DNA from: Listeria monocytogenes
GTDB lineage: Bacteria; Bacillota; Bacilli; Lactobacillales; Listeriaceae
NCBI RefSeq assembly: GCF_013282665.1
Contig: NZ_CP054041.1
Span: 1,532,001-1,596,000 of the forward strand
Length of the DNA: 64,000 nt
Direction: 5' to 3'
Shown: piece by piece, positions 43,357 to 52,815 of the stretch
Layout of the letters: every line of letters begins with the position of its first letter
How positions within the stretch are numbered: the stretch's first letter is position 1
Notes under the pieces: generated by a model
Told to the model about the DNA's origin: nothing
Seen by the model: the letters and a program-made list of their open reading frames with translations, nothing else
Databases searched by the model: none
Translations under genes and position numbers: made by a program

Positions 43357-43500
43357 ATGGAAATAGAACAACAAGCCGACGATACTTGGGTTTTAGTTGA
43401 AATTGTAAGCCTTGTGACAAACGTGGAAAGACAAAGATTAAGACAACTTAGTTATTCTGAGTTGGAGGATTTATATGAAAGGGTAGTCGTGGAATATTAA
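43357..43500 (+). CDS. 47-residue acidic helical protein downstream of the exporter
   Basis: A short gene with a near-perfect ribosome binding site (AAAGGAGG at 43341-43348) starting 18 bases after the permease stop, so it belongs to the exporter transcript. The product begins MEIEQQADDTWVLVEIVSLV and ends in a charged helix (RLRQLSYSELEDLYERV). It has no membrane segment or signal. No family recognised. It could be an immunity or accessory protein of the peptide/exporter locus. Confidence 0.65.
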   Translation: MEIEQQADDTWVLVEIVSLVTNVERQRLRQLSYSELEDLYERVVVEY

Positions 43501-43570
43501 ATTAATCCTAGTTTTTGCGGGAATGGTTAATCTATGGGAAAATAAAAGCAAATGAGCGGGAGGGATGTAT

Positions 43571-44053
43571 ATGGATGAATCAATCACGAAGCGGGCTAGT
43601 GGAGGGGCAGTTGTTACATTTGAATTAGAAATAAATGCGCCAATTACGGAAGTTTTTACACTTTTAACGACAAATGTTGGATTGGAAAAATGGTTTAATG
43701 AACTTGAAATAGGTGAACTTGGAGCGGATGGCTATCTTCTTTTTGTCATGACACCAGAAGAAAAAATAACGATGCCAATTCGCATATTTGAACCTAATCG
43801 AAAATTTGCTTTCGCGTGGGATCAAGATGAAGTTGCATTTGAACTGAATACCATTCCGCCGAACAAAACGAAGCTAACTTTCATAGAACAGCTCACCGCA
43901 ATTACCGAACACAGCCCGAGAGATATTTCTGGTTGGTATATTTGCTTGAAAAAATTACAAGCGAGCGCAGAAGGAAAAATATACGATTTCAATAAAGCGG
44001 AGTTCGAAACGCTCTTTTCCAAATACAAAAAAGCATTAAATAACAAGAAATAA
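43571..44053 (+). CDS. START/SRPBCC-fold (AHSA1-like) protein
   Basis: A 160-residue AHSA1-type protein of the Bet v1-like fold, with N-terminal FELEINAPITEVFTLLTTNVGLEKWF, a central FAFAWDQDEVAFEL strand and C-terminal helix. Members bind hydrophobic ligands or assist chaperones, but the ligand here is unknown. I prefer ATG 43571, which is 6 bases after GGGAGGG; an ATG at 43565 directly abuts the ribosome binding site. A terminator follows. Confidence 0.8.
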   Translation: MDESITKRASGGAVVTFELEINAPITEVFTLLTTNVGLEKWFNELEIGELGADGYLLFVMTPEEKITMPIRIFEPNRKFAFAWDQDEVAFELNTIPPNKTKLTFIEQLTAITEHSPRDISGWYICLKKLQASAEGKIYDFNKAEFETLFSKYKKALNNKK

Positions 44054-44064
44054 ATCCTTTAGAA

Positions 44065-44107
44065 AAGCCATAAATGAAGCTGGAAACGCTTTATTTATGG
44101 TTTTTTT
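44065..44107 (+). terminator. Terminator after the AHSA1-like gene
   Basis: CCATAAAT at 44068-44075 pairs with ATTTATGG at 44093-44100, followed by seven T residues. Confidence 0.75.
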
Positions 44108-44222
44108 CTATGTGAATTAATCTTTTTCCACTTTAACTGGAAATTCCTTATGTTCAAAAAAGTAATCGGTTTCATTAGAATGTAATTGTAAGCAAGGCAT
44201 GAAAAAAATACGGGGTGACGAA

Positions 44223-44681
44223 ATGATAGTATCGGAAGAACAATTATTTTTAAATCAGCATCTAAGCACAAAAGAAGAAGTGCTAGCTTTTATTGCAGAC
44301 AAGGCCGCAGAGCTTGGCATTACGACGAGCTCGGCGCAAGTAGAGCGTGACTTATGGGCTCGCGAAAAAGAATACGCAACAGCAGTACAACAATTAATCG
44401 CCATTCCACATGCAAAAACAGAGGCAATATCAGAAGCAAAACTGCTTTTCATTCGCCTCACACAACCGATTGATTGGGAGTCAAAAGAAGGTTTTAAGGC
44501 ACAAGCTATTTTTGCCATATTAGTTCCAGCTAGTGAGGCCAGCCAGCAACATCTGAAAATTTTATCTAGTGTGGCTGTGAATTTACTAGAAGAAGCATTT
44601 CAAGAACAAATTTTAACTATTAATACGGAACGCGAACTGATGGATTACTTGAAAGATAATTTGGAAGGAGAATTAATATGA
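44223..44681 (+). CDS. PTS EIIA, fructose/mannitol family (lmo0398-like)
   Basis: A 152-residue EIIA with the phosphorylated histidine at 63 in LIAIPHAKTEAI. It passes phosphate from HPr to the EIIB encoded next. The ATG at 44223 is set by GGGGTGA at 44212-44218. The stop overlaps the EIIB start by 4 bases. It is the first gene of a five-gene operon (EIIA, EIIB, EIIC, alpha-mannosidase, PRD regulator). Confidence 0.92.
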   Translation: MIVSEEQLFLNQHLSTKEEVLAFIADKAAELGITTSSAQVERDLWAREKEYATAVQQLIAIPHAKTEAISEAKLLFIRLTQPIDWESKEGFKAQAIFAILVPASEASQQHLKILSSVAVNLLEEAFQEQILTINTERELMDYLKDNLEGELI

Positions 44682-45010
44682 AAGTTGTAGGAGTTACGTC
44701 ATGTATCGCAGGACTTGCGCATACACCAATGGCAGCAAAGGCGTTAGAAAAAGCAGGAGTGAAATTAGGGCACGATGTCAAAATTGAACAACAAGGAGCG
44801 ATGGGGACAATCGATGAAATCACGCCAGCTGAAGTGAGCGCGGCAGATGTAGTTATCATCGCGGCGGATAAAGTGATTGACGGGGAAGACCGTTTCAAAG
44901 GAAAACCAGTCGTTCGTGTGAAAATTGGTCAATGTGTTGCGAATGGGGAAGCGGTGTTAAGTAAAGTAGTTGCAGCAATTGAAGCACGTAAACAAAAGGA
45001 GGCTAAATAA
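44678..45010 (+). CDS. PTS EIIB, fructose family (lmo0399-like)
   Basis: A 110-residue EIIB of the fructose family. The phosphorylated cysteine is C9 in VTSCIAGLAHTPMAAKAL. Its start is coupled to EIIA by a 4-base overlap, with AAGGAG upstream. It phosphorylates the sugar carried by the EIIC encoded 3 bases downstream. Confidence 0.93.
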   Translation: MKVVGVTSCIAGLAHTPMAAKALEKAGVKLGHDVKIEQQGAMGTIDEITPAEVSAADVVIIAADKVIDGEDRFKGKPVVRVKIGQCVANGEAVLSKVVAAIEARKQKEAK

Positions 45011-45013
45011 GTT

Positions 45014-46126
45014 ATGAAAGGGAAATTAAACGAAGCAAAAGACCACTTAATGTCAGGGATATCATATGCACTTCCGGTCATTATCGCTGGTTCACTTGTT
45101 GTAGCTGTTGCAAAATTGATTGGCATTATTGGCGGGGTTACAAATCTAGATGCTTACGCTGATGCGAGCGGATTTTATCATTATATTTATTTATTTCAAA
45201 ATGTAGGTTGGGCAGCAATTGGCTTACTTAACTTAGTACTTGCGGGATATATTGCTTATTCAATCGCTGGGAAACCAGCGCTTGCTGCTGGGTTTGTCGG
45301 CGGGGTCTTGGCTACTAGTACAAATGCTGGTTTCTTAGGTGCCGTGGTTGCTGGTTTCTTCGCTGGTTGGTTAACAAACTGGGTGAAAAAACATGTTCGA
45401 ATCACTGGACCTGCAGCGAGTTCTTTACCACTAATTATTTTGCCACTTATCACAGTTGGTGCCACGGGGATACTGATGTCGCTAATTCTCGGCGGACCAC
45501 TTGGCTGGTTAAACCAAACATTACTTGATTGGGTAACAGAAATGTGTAAAAACGATACAAACGTTATTATTCTAGCACTTATTTTAGGAGCAATGATTGG
45601 ATTTGACCTTGGTGGACCGGTAAACAAAGCTGCTTGGATGGCTGGAAATGCGCTATTTATGAGCGGAATTTATCTACCTTCCATCATGATTAATGTCGCA
45701 ATTTGTATTCCACCACTTGGTTACGGAATCGCCACACTTTTACGCAAAAAGAATTATTCTACTACATTCAAAGAAGCTGGAAATGGCGCGCTAATCATGG
45801 GGCTTATTGGGGTCACAGAAGGTGCGATACCATTTACACTACGTAGTCCAGGTAAATTAATACCGCTAAATGTGATCGCCTGCGCGATTGGTAGTGCGGT
45901 AACTATGGGACTTGGGGCTTATGTGAAAATGCCGCCGATTGGTGGAATGTACGGTTTCTTCACTATTGGTAACGGCTGGGCTTACTTGGTTGGTGGGCTA
46001 GTCGGAGCATTTATTATCGGAATTTGCGCGAACTTATTCGTCAATTTCACAGAAGAAGAAACAGCTGCAGCAGACGATGCTGTGGACGATATCGATATTA
46101 GTTTTGATGAAATAGAGATTAAATAA
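45014..46126 (+). CDS. PTS EIIC, fructose family (lmo0400-like)
   Basis: A 370-residue permease with about nine hydrophobic segments and the family's LGGPVNKAAW and GVTEGAIPF motifs. With the linked alpha-mannosidase, the likely substrate is a mannose-containing disaccharide such as mannosyl-glycerate or an alpha-mannoside. The C terminus ends in an acidic tail (AADDAVDDIDISFDEIEIK). AAAGGAGG precedes the ATG. Confidence 0.92.
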   Translation: MKGKLNEAKDHLMSGISYALPVIIAGSLVVAVAKLIGIIGGVTNLDAYADASGFYHYIYLFQNVGWAAIGLLNLVLAGYIAYSIAGKPALAAGFVGGVLATSTNAGFLGAVVAGFFAGWLTNWVKKHVRITGPAASSLPLIILPLITVGATGILMSLILGGPLGWLNQTLLDWVTEMCKNDTNVIILALILGAMIGFDLGGPVNKAAWMAGNALFMSGIYLPSIMINVAICIPPLGYGIATLLRKKNYSTTFKEAGNGALIMGLIGVTEGAIPFTLRSPGKLIPLNVIACAIGSAVTMGLGAYVKMPPIGGMYGFFTIGNGWAYLVGGLVGAFIIGICANLFVNFTEEETAAADDAVDDIDISFDEIEIK

Positions 46127-46141
46127 TAGTTGGAGGATTTA

Positions 46142-48775
46142 ATGAAAATGGCTAAAACGAAAGTACACGTAATTCCGCATTCGCACTGGGATAGAGAATG
46201 GTATTTCACTTCAAGCCGTTCGACAATCTATTTAGTGAAGCATTTAAAAGAAGTAATTGAAACATTAGAAGCGAAAGAGAGTTACCATTTTTACTTAATG
46301 GATGCTCAAAGCTCTTTAATAGAAGATTATTTGCGCTACTGCCCGGAAGATAAAACAAGATTAGAAAAATTGATTACTGAAAAACGCCTTATTACCGGAC
46401 CTTGGTATACACAAACGGATCAATTAGTGATTTCACAAGAATCAATCGTTAGAAACTTGTTATATGGTACGAGAATTGCACGCGAAATGGGACATAGCAT
46501 GGCTGTCGGTTATGTCCCGGATGCGTTCGGACAAGGCGGGAACATGCCACAAATTTATAAAGAATTTGGGATTTCGAAGTTTCTTTTTTGGCGAGGAGTT
46601 GCTGATAATCGCTTGAAACAAACCGAATTTATCTGGCGCGGTGATGATGGGACGGAAATGCTAGCGGAGCAAATCCCGTTTGGTTATTATTACGGCGCGA
46701 ACATTCCGGAAAATGAAGCCGAACTTAAAACCTATTTAGATGATCAAATTGGTGCTCTGGAAGAGAAAGCCTCAACGCGAAATGTCTATTTCCCAAATGG
46801 CTTAGACCAAGCGCCAGTTAGAAAAAATTTGCCAGAGCTAGTTGCTAAATTCAATGAATTAGATAACACTCGGGAATACCAAATCGCCTCACCAGAAACA
46901 TTTTTCGCGGATTTAGAAAAAGATGTAACCAATTTACCAGTCATTGCTGGCGAACTAACAGAAGGAAAGCATAGTCGTCTGCACAAATCGATTTTCTCTA
47001 CTCGAGCTGATTTAAAACAAGCAAACAATGAAATCGAAAACTTTTTAAGTAATGTATTAGAGCCAGTTCTTTCCATCAGCTACTCGCTTGGAAATCGCTA
47101 TCCGCACAATGAACTCGCGGAAATTTGGAAACTGATGTTTGAAAATGCTGCGCACGATAGCATTGGCGGCTGCAATAGTGATACAACCAACCGCGACGTC
47201 AAACATCGTTACAAATTGGCTTCGGATTTAGCGACCAATTTACTTGATTTAAACATGCGGCTAATCAGCGAAAAAATCGAGCAAAAACAACCGTTCCAAT
47301 TCACAGTTTTCAACCCACTACCATACGAAAAAAGTGGTGTTATCAAAATGACCGCGTACATTCCAGAAGATAATTTCACGATAGAAGATACGCAAGGAAA
47401 CACGCTTCTATACACGATTCTAGAAAAAATAGACCTAACTGAATACGTCTTAAATCAACATATCGACCTAAATCCTAGCAAACCCGTTTATTTACCAGAA
47501 AAAGTCTTTTTAGCAACAATGCTAGTGAACGTAAATAGTCTTCCAGCGCTAGGCTACGACACCATCTACTTTAATTTAGAAAAAGAAACAGCGGAGCAAG
47601 AACCTACACAATCTGCCACGACAAAAATCGAAAATGAATTTTATGAAATTCATTTGGCGGACAATCATTCTTTAACAATTCATGACAAAAAAGCAGATAG
47701 AACCTACACAGATCAAATGATTTTCGTGGAAAATGGCGATGATGGCGATTCGTATAACTATTCACCACCACGTAAAGACCTTGTAATTTCATCAAAAGAA
47801 GCAGTCATAAATAGTGTGGAGTCAAGTATATCAAGCGTCAATCAAACTTTAACTATTTCCTTCACGTTAAATGTGCCGTATAATTTAGAAGAACGTGCAA
47901 ATGGTGAAAAAAATAACAAAATGACCATCAAAACAGTAATTTCTTTGCGTAAAAATGAAGAACTCATTCGCTTTGATGTGCAAGTTGCTAATCAAGTATT
48001 GAGTCATCGTTTGTGTGTTACATTCGCCACCGAAATTGCTAGCAAATTCTCAACAGCTGATCAATTATTTGCTCCAATCAAGCGCCCAGTTCGCCTTCTG
48101 GAAATGGATGTATGGGAAGCGGAAGAATGGCAAGAAGCACCAATTTCAATTGAAGCAATGCAAAGTTTTGTGAGCTTGCACGATGAGTCGCATGGGGTTG
48201 CAGTGATGACAGAAGGCGTGCGCGAATATGAAATCATTGGCGAAAATTACGATACAATTTCGCTAACCTTATTCCGTACATTCAGCCATATGGGTAAAAC
48301 AGATTTACTATATCGTCCCGGTCGCGCTTCGGGTGAATCAATTGTTGCGACGCCAGACGCACAACTACTTGGCGAGGTAAACGCTACATTTGCGCTAACT
48401 TTATTCGAAAGCTCTTTTGACGAAGCGAATATCGCGAAAAAAGCAAAAGAATACTTATCAAATCCACCAGTTTACCAAATGTCAGACTTCCTAAATGGTC
48501 GGTTGATCTATGTTTACCGTGACGAAGAAAAAACACTGGAGGCCACTTATAGCCTTGGACTTCCGACAATAGACGGAGCGATTATTAGTGCAGTGAAAAA
48601 AGCTGAAGACAGCGATGCCTTCATTACACGCTTTTTCAATCCATATTTACAAAAAGAAATTACAATTCCAGAAATTTTCCATGGCAAAGAACGCCACTTG
48701 GATGAAAGTGAGTCAAACGAGAAAGAAGCGACATTAAAACATGCCAAAGTACAAACATATTTATTTGAAAAGTAA
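46142..48775 (+). CDS. GH38 alpha-mannosidase (lmo0401-like)
   Basis: An 877-residue family-38 glycosidase. Zinc ligands lie in the N-terminal IPHSHWDREWY (H15, D17), the nucleophile is D127 in YVPDAFGQGG, and the C-terminal half is the usual beta-rich region. In E. coli, MngB splits mannosyl-glycerate-6-phosphate imported by a fructose-type PTS, and the same pairing here suggests a phosphorylated alpha-mannoside substrate. The ATG at 46142 follows TTGGAGGA. It lies 15 bases after EIIC in the same operon. Confidence 0.92.
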   Translation: MKMAKTKVHVIPHSHWDREWYFTSSRSTIYLVKHLKEVIETLEAKESYHFYLMDAQSSLIEDYLRYCPEDKTRLEKLITEKRLITGPWYTQTDQLVISQESIVRNLLYGTRIAREMGHSMAVGYVPDAFGQGGNMPQIYKEFGISKFLFWRGVADNRLKQTEFIWRGDDGTEMLAEQIPFGYYYGANIPENEAELKTYLDDQIGALEEKASTRNVYFPNGLDQAPVRKNLPELVAKFNELDNTREYQIASPETFFADLEKDVTNLPVIAGELTEGKHSRLHKSIFSTRADLKQANNEIENFLSNVLEPVLSISYSLGNRYPHNELAEIWKLMFENAAHDSIGGCNSDTTNRDVKHRYKLASDLATNLLDLNMRLISEKIEQKQPFQFTVFNPLPYEKSGVIKMTAYIPEDNFTIEDTQGNTLLYTILEKIDLTEYVLNQHIDLNPSKPVYLPEKVFLATMLVNVNSLPALGYDTIYFNLEKETAEQEPTQSATTKIENEFYEIHLADNHSLTIHDKKADRTYTDQMIFVENGDDGDSYNYSPPRKDLVISSKEAVINSVESSISSVNQTLTISFTLNVPYNLEERANGEKNNKMTIKTVISLRKNEELIRFDVQVANQVLSHRLCVTFATEIASKFSTADQLFAPIKRPVRLLEMDVWEAEEWQEAPISIEAMQSFVSLHDESHGVAVMTEGVREYEIIGENYDTISLTLFRTFSHMGKTDLLYRPGRASGESIVATPDAQLLGEVNATFALTLFESSFDEANIAKKAKEYLSNPPVYQMSDFLNGRLIYVYRDEEKTLEATYSLGLPTIDGAIISAVKKAEDSDAFITRFFNPYLQKEITIPEIFHGKERHLDESESNEKEATLKHAKVQTYLFEK

Positions 48776-48807
48776 CATCTAACTACCTAAAAAAGGAGCT
48801 GCTTATA

Positions 48808-50742
48808 ATGGGATATTTCGCTTATAAACGTTTAGAAACACTATATGGCATGCTCCTTGATGCGGGTAGCTACTTATCAGCTCAGAAACTCAGCCAAGAA
48901 TTACATATTTCCGAACGAACAATACGCACAGATATTGCTAAATTAACCGAGTTTCTCGAAAATCACGGAGCAACTATAACACTTACTCGAGGCGCGGGAT
49001 ACAAAATTGAAATCCAGGATCCAGCTGCCTTTCAAACTTTCCAAACCGAAAAAAACAAACCTAAAAACGCTGACTATTTTGATTTAGATAATCCTGAAGA
49101 ACGTGTGAAATACGAGATTTTCTTGCTTTTATCAAGCGCCGACTATATCAAATTGGAAGACCTAGCGGATACAATCTTTGCCAGCCGTCCAACCATTTCT
49201 AATGATATGAAACAAGTTAGAAAAGTAATTGCATCCTATGGTTTATCGCTTATCTCAAAACCAGGCAGTGGGGTTAAAATTATTGGCGACGAAGAAAAAA
49301 TGCGCTATGCTTTAACAGCGCTAATCGCTTCCAAAAATGCCCCGGAATCTTACTTAGAAACGTTTTTTGAATGGCATAAGCAAAAAGACAAACTTCAAAA
49401 ATTAATGACAGCTGTTACCGATTATTTCTTTGCAACCAATATTCGTTTCACAGACGAAGCACTTCAAAATTTACTTTTACATATGATGATTTTAGTGGAA
49501 CGGATTGAACTTGGATATACGTTGGAAAAATTTGAATTGACAGATGTTAGTGAAGAAGAAATCGTGATTGCGGATAAATTAGCGACTATTTTAGAATCAC
49601 TTTTTGAAATAGACATTGCGGACGCAGACAAAAATTATTTGCTTCTCCAAATTGCCAGCAAGCGAATACTGAACGTTGAAGACAAAGAAATTAGCGAATT
49701 TGACGATTATGCTTATATTGAAGGCATGTTGAACCGCATTGAATCGCATTATTTTTATCATTTACAAGATGATATGCAACTGAAAAAGGATCTTGTTGCC
49801 CATATTCATTCCATGTTATACCGTGTGAAGTACCATATGACTGTCAAAAATCCAATGACAGAGCACATCAAACGCTATTATCCTTTAGCTTACGAAATCA
49901 CGCTGGATGCAGTAGAATCACTAAAACAAGATTATCCATACGATATTAATCAAAATGAATTAGCTTATTTAGCGCTTCATATCGGCGCGTCATTAGAACG
50001 AAATTATCAAATTTCCTATTATCGTCATAAATCTGCTTTAATTGTTTGTGGGTCTGGTTTTGGAACGGCCCGAATTGTGGAAGCCAAAGTAAAATCGGCG
50101 GTGAGCAATCTCGACATTACAAAAGTTGTTTCGATTCAAGAATATAACCGATTCATCCATATTGAAGAAGACATTATTCTTTCCACTGTTAGAATACCTG
50201 AGAAAAACAAACCAGTCATCAAAATCAGCAACATCCCAACAAAGGAAGAATTAAAAATGCTTGGTGCAATTATTCAAGAACAAACCGATCCTAACCGCGG
50301 CTTTCTATCGAATTTCTTTACAGCTGATTTTTTTGCGAGAAGCGCTATGACAAGCAAAACGGCAATTTTAGAAGAAATGGTCGACTCATTGGAGCAGCAA
50401 AATATTGTTGGCGAGGAGTTTTTGCACTCTGTTCTTGAACGAGAAAAATTGGGCTCCACTGTACTAGGTACCGGAATTGCCATCCCGCATCCACTTGGGC
50501 TAATGGCAAAAGAAACAAAAATCGTTATTCGTATATTAGATAAACCAATCAAGTGGGATCAAAAACAATCTGTTCGAGCAGTCTTTTTATTATGTATTAG
50601 TAAAAATGACTATGAAGAAGCCATTAATATTTATGAATTGCTTGTGGAACTAGTGCGTGAGGAATACGGTGAGAAATTGTCCAGACTGACCGATTTTTAT
50701 TCATTCACAGCTTTAGCAAATGATATTTTGAAGAAAAAGTAA
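48808..50742 (+). CDS. PRD-domain transcription activator (lmo0402-like)
   Basis: A 644-residue MtlR/LicR-type regulator with N-terminal helix-turn-helix (about 10-60, LSQELHISERTIRTDIAKL), a second HTH (about 105-150), two PRD domains (about 185-400), an EIIB-like domain (IVCGSGFGTARIVEA, near 411) and a C-terminal EIIA-like domain with the phosphorylatable histidine in AIPHPLG. PTS phosphorylation of these domains tells it when the sugar is being imported. Placed last in the mannoside operon, it probably activates that operon. AAAGGAG precedes the ATG. Confidence 0.92.
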   Translation: MGYFAYKRLETLYGMLLDAGSYLSAQKLSQELHISERTIRTDIAKLTEFLENHGATITLTRGAGYKIEIQDPAAFQTFQTEKNKPKNADYFDLDNPEERVKYEIFLLLSSADYIKLEDLADTIFASRPTISNDMKQVRKVIASYGLSLISKPGSGVKIIGDEEKMRYALTALIASKNAPESYLETFFEWHKQKDKLQKLMTAVTDYFFATNIRFTDEALQNLLLHMMILVERIELGYTLEKFELTDVSEEEIVIADKLATILESLFEIDIADADKNYLLLQIASKRILNVEDKEISEFDDYAYIEGMLNRIESHYFYHLQDDMQLKKDLVAHIHSMLYRVKYHMTVKNPMTEHIKRYYPLAYEITLDAVESLKQDYPYDINQNELAYLALHIGASLERNYQISYYRHKSALIVCGSGFGTARIVEAKVKSAVSNLDITKVVSIQEYNRFIHIEEDIILSTVRIPEKNKPVIKISNIPTKEELKMLGAIIQEQTDPNRGFLSNFFTADFFARSAMTSKTAILEEMVDSLEQQNIVGEEFLHSVLEREKLGSTVLGTGIAIPHPLGLMAKETKIVIRILDKPIKWDQKQSVRAVFLLCISKNDYEEAINIYELLVELVREEYGEKLSRLTDFYSFTALANDILKKK

Positions 50743-50773
50743 AAGCTACCTCCTTTTCAGGAAGTAGCTTTTT
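50741..50773 (+). terminator. Terminator of the mannoside PTS operon
   Basis: AAAGCTACCTCC and GGAAGTAGCTTTTT form an imperfect stem with a T run. Confidence 0.75.
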
Positions 50774-50866
50774 CGTGAATTTTTCGTGAATTTTATCATT
50801 TTCCATTTAGTGTAAGTGCATTTCATGGTACACTATAAGAATACTAACTAACATTTGGAGGATTTA

Positions 50867-51283
50867 ATGAACAGACAAACAGAATTTACATTACTTATCG
50901 TAGGGGCATCTTTAAGCATCTTAGTATTTCTAGGGGCAGTATTTTATTCCTTAATTTTTGGATTTAATACGCTAATGGTAACAGATACTTTTGGTTATTA
51001 TAGTAGCTCAGAAGAAGCAATTGTACTTGGAATAATTACGTTCTTTTCTATAATTGCTGCATTTTTTGCGCTCGTATCAGCAGTTTTTGGCTTCATTGGT
51101 GCATTTAAAATTAAAAGTGACGGTCCAAAAGTAAAACAATTAGGCGTTTGCTTTATTATTTTAGGTGGATTACAAGTGTTCGCTATTCACGGAATTTTAT
51201 TTTTGATTGCAGGCATTTTAACGGTTACAAAAAAAGAATACAAAACAATATCTAAAGAAGATGAGGGGACAAAATGGGAATGA
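50867..51283 (+). CDS. DUF4064-like tetraspan membrane protein (lmo0403-like)
   Basis: A 138-residue protein with four hydrophobic segments (near 8-28, 55-80, 85-100, 105-125). Its pattern resembles DUF4064 proteins. The ATG at 50867 follows TTTGGAGGA. Its end overlaps the next membrane-protein gene by 10 bases, so the two are translated together. Function unknown. Confidence 0.72.
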   Translation: MNRQTEFTLLIVGASLSILVFLGAVFYSLIFGFNTLMVTDTFGYYSSSEEAIVLGIITFFSIIAAFFALVSAVFGFIGAFKIKSDGPKVKQLGVCFIILGGLQVFAIHGILFLIAGILTVTKKEYKTISKEDEGTKWE

Positions 51284-51684
51284 TAACGTTCTTACCAATA
51301 TTTATTATTTTTGCAATGTTTTTAGGACTAGCAGCAAAAGTACTTTTAGCAATTTGGATTTACAAAGATGCTGAACAGCGTGGAATGAACGCAATTCTGT
51401 GGTGTCTGCTAATGGTTTTCATCAATGTTATCATTATTCTTGTTATTTATCTTATCGTTCGTACAAAAGGCGAAGTGATGAAGCAGAATTTAGGACTACT
51501 AATTAGTGGTATTGGTATTGCGGTCCTTAATACATTAATAGCAATTATTGCTTTTATTTTCTTAATCTTTTTTGCGGCTAATGATGGTGGAATGCATAAT
51601 ATGATGGATGGCTACAACTATGATTATAACTACGATTATGATGATGGTCATGAATATGATAGAGACAATTTTGAAGAATTTTAA
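51274..51684 (+). CDS. Membrane protein with acidic Tyr/Asp-rich tail (lmo0404-like)
   Basis: A 136-residue protein with three hydrophobic segments (near 4-26, 38-60, 72-105) and an unusual C-terminal tail of alternating Tyr, Asp and Asn (GYNYDYNYDYDDGHEYD). The start overlaps the previous gene, with GAGGGGAC as ribosome binding site. The tail could bind metal or wall polymers, but that is speculation. A terminator follows. Confidence 0.7.
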   Translation: MGMITFLPIFIIFAMFLGLAAKVLLAIWIYKDAEQRGMNAILWCLLMVFINVIIILVIYLIVRTKGEVMKQNLGLLISGIGIAVLNTLIAIIAFIFLIFFAANDGGMHNMMDGYNYDYNYDYDDGHEYDRDNFEEF

Positions 51685-51695
51685 TAACGTCACCG

Positions 51696-51731
51696 AGAAT
51701 CTGCTACCTAATATAGGAGCAGATTCTTTTT
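51696..51731 (+). terminator. Terminator after the membrane-protein pair
   Basis: GAATCTGCT and AGCAGATTC form a perfect nine-base stem, followed by five T residues. Confidence 0.82.
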
Positions 51732-51792
51732 ATATTTGTGTAAAAGGGGTATAGACAATAAAAAAGTGAATCTCGACAAGGGGAACTGCTGA

Positions 51793-52800
51793 ATGGATAC
51801 GGTTATTTTAATAACGGTTATTATCGTTATAGTGGGGTTGGCGTTTGATTTTATAAATGGATTTCATGATATTGCAAATGCTGTTGCCACAAGTATTTCA
51901 ACTAGAGCTTTAAAACCGCGAGTAGCAATTGGGATTGCAGCGGTTATGAATTTTTTGGGAGCAATTTCCTTTACAGGGGTAGCGGAATCGCTCACAAAAA
52001 GTATTGTAGATCCGTTTTCGCTTCATAATGGGGAATTCGTTGTTTTGTGTGGCTTAATTGCGGCTGTGATTTGGAATTTGATGACTTGGCTTGTTGGTAT
52101 GCCTAGTAGTTCCTCTCACGCACTTATCGGTGCAATAGCTGGGGCATCGATTGCATCAGCTAGCAGTTTTAGCGTGCTTAACTGGTCAGGATTTACAACT
52201 ATTATTATTGCGCTTATCATCTCGCCGATTATTGGTTTTACCGTGGGTTACTTGATTTATTCGCTCTTTAAGCATCTTTTTCACGACAAAAAGCTTGGCA
52301 AAATGAATCGGCGCTTTCGTTTTATCCAAATTGGAACTGCAGCAGCCCAAGCTTACTCACACGGCACAAATGATGCGCAAAAAACGATGGGAATTATTAC
52401 ACTTGCTTTAGTTGCGAGTGGACTTTTGAAAGAGTCAGCTGGTATTCCGTTTTGGGTGCAAGTAAGTTGTGCGGCATCAATGGCGATTGGATCGTCTGTT
52501 GGTGGTTATCGAATCATCAAAACAGTAGGAACGAAAATCATGAAAATCACCCCGGTTACAGGTGTTGCATCTGATTTAAGCTCGCTTTCTGTAATTATGA
52601 CAGCTACCTTGATTCATTTGCCAGTTAGCACGACGCAAGTCATTGACAGCTCCATTATGGGTGTCGGAACAGCCAACCATAAAAAAGAAGTCAATTGGCG
52701 TACGGGTAAAAATATGGTTGTAACTTGGTTTATCACGTTACCACTAGCTGGACTTTTAGCGGCAGTGGTATACTGGGTATCAGCAGCTATTTTTTTATAA
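51793..52800 (+). CDS. PiT-family inorganic phosphate transporter (lmo0405-like)
   Basis: A 335-residue PiT permease. Both family signature repeats are present: GFHDIANAVATSI near the N terminus and SHGTNDAQKTMGII in the second half. About ten TM segments surround a short central loop. These carriers import phosphate (often as metal phosphate) with protons. A possible sigma-B element (CTTT, 17 bases, GGGTAT at 51747-51752) lies upstream. The start has AAGGGGA before it. Confidence 0.93.
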   Translation: MDTVILITVIIVIVGLAFDFINGFHDIANAVATSISTRALKPRVAIGIAAVMNFLGAISFTGVAESLTKSIVDPFSLHNGEFVVLCGLIAAVIWNLMTWLVGMPSSSSHALIGAIAGASIASASSFSVLNWSGFTTIIIALIISPIIGFTVGYLIYSLFKHLFHDKKLGKMNRRFRFIQIGTAAAQAYSHGTNDAQKTMGIITLALVASGLLKESAGIPFWVQVSCAASMAIGSSVGGYRIIKTVGTKIMKITPVTGVASDLSSLSVIMTATLIHLPVSTTQVIDSSIMGVGTANHKKEVNWRTGKNMVVTWFITLPLAGLLAAVVYWVSAAIFL

Positions 52801-52815
52801 TAAGGAGGATTTTAA

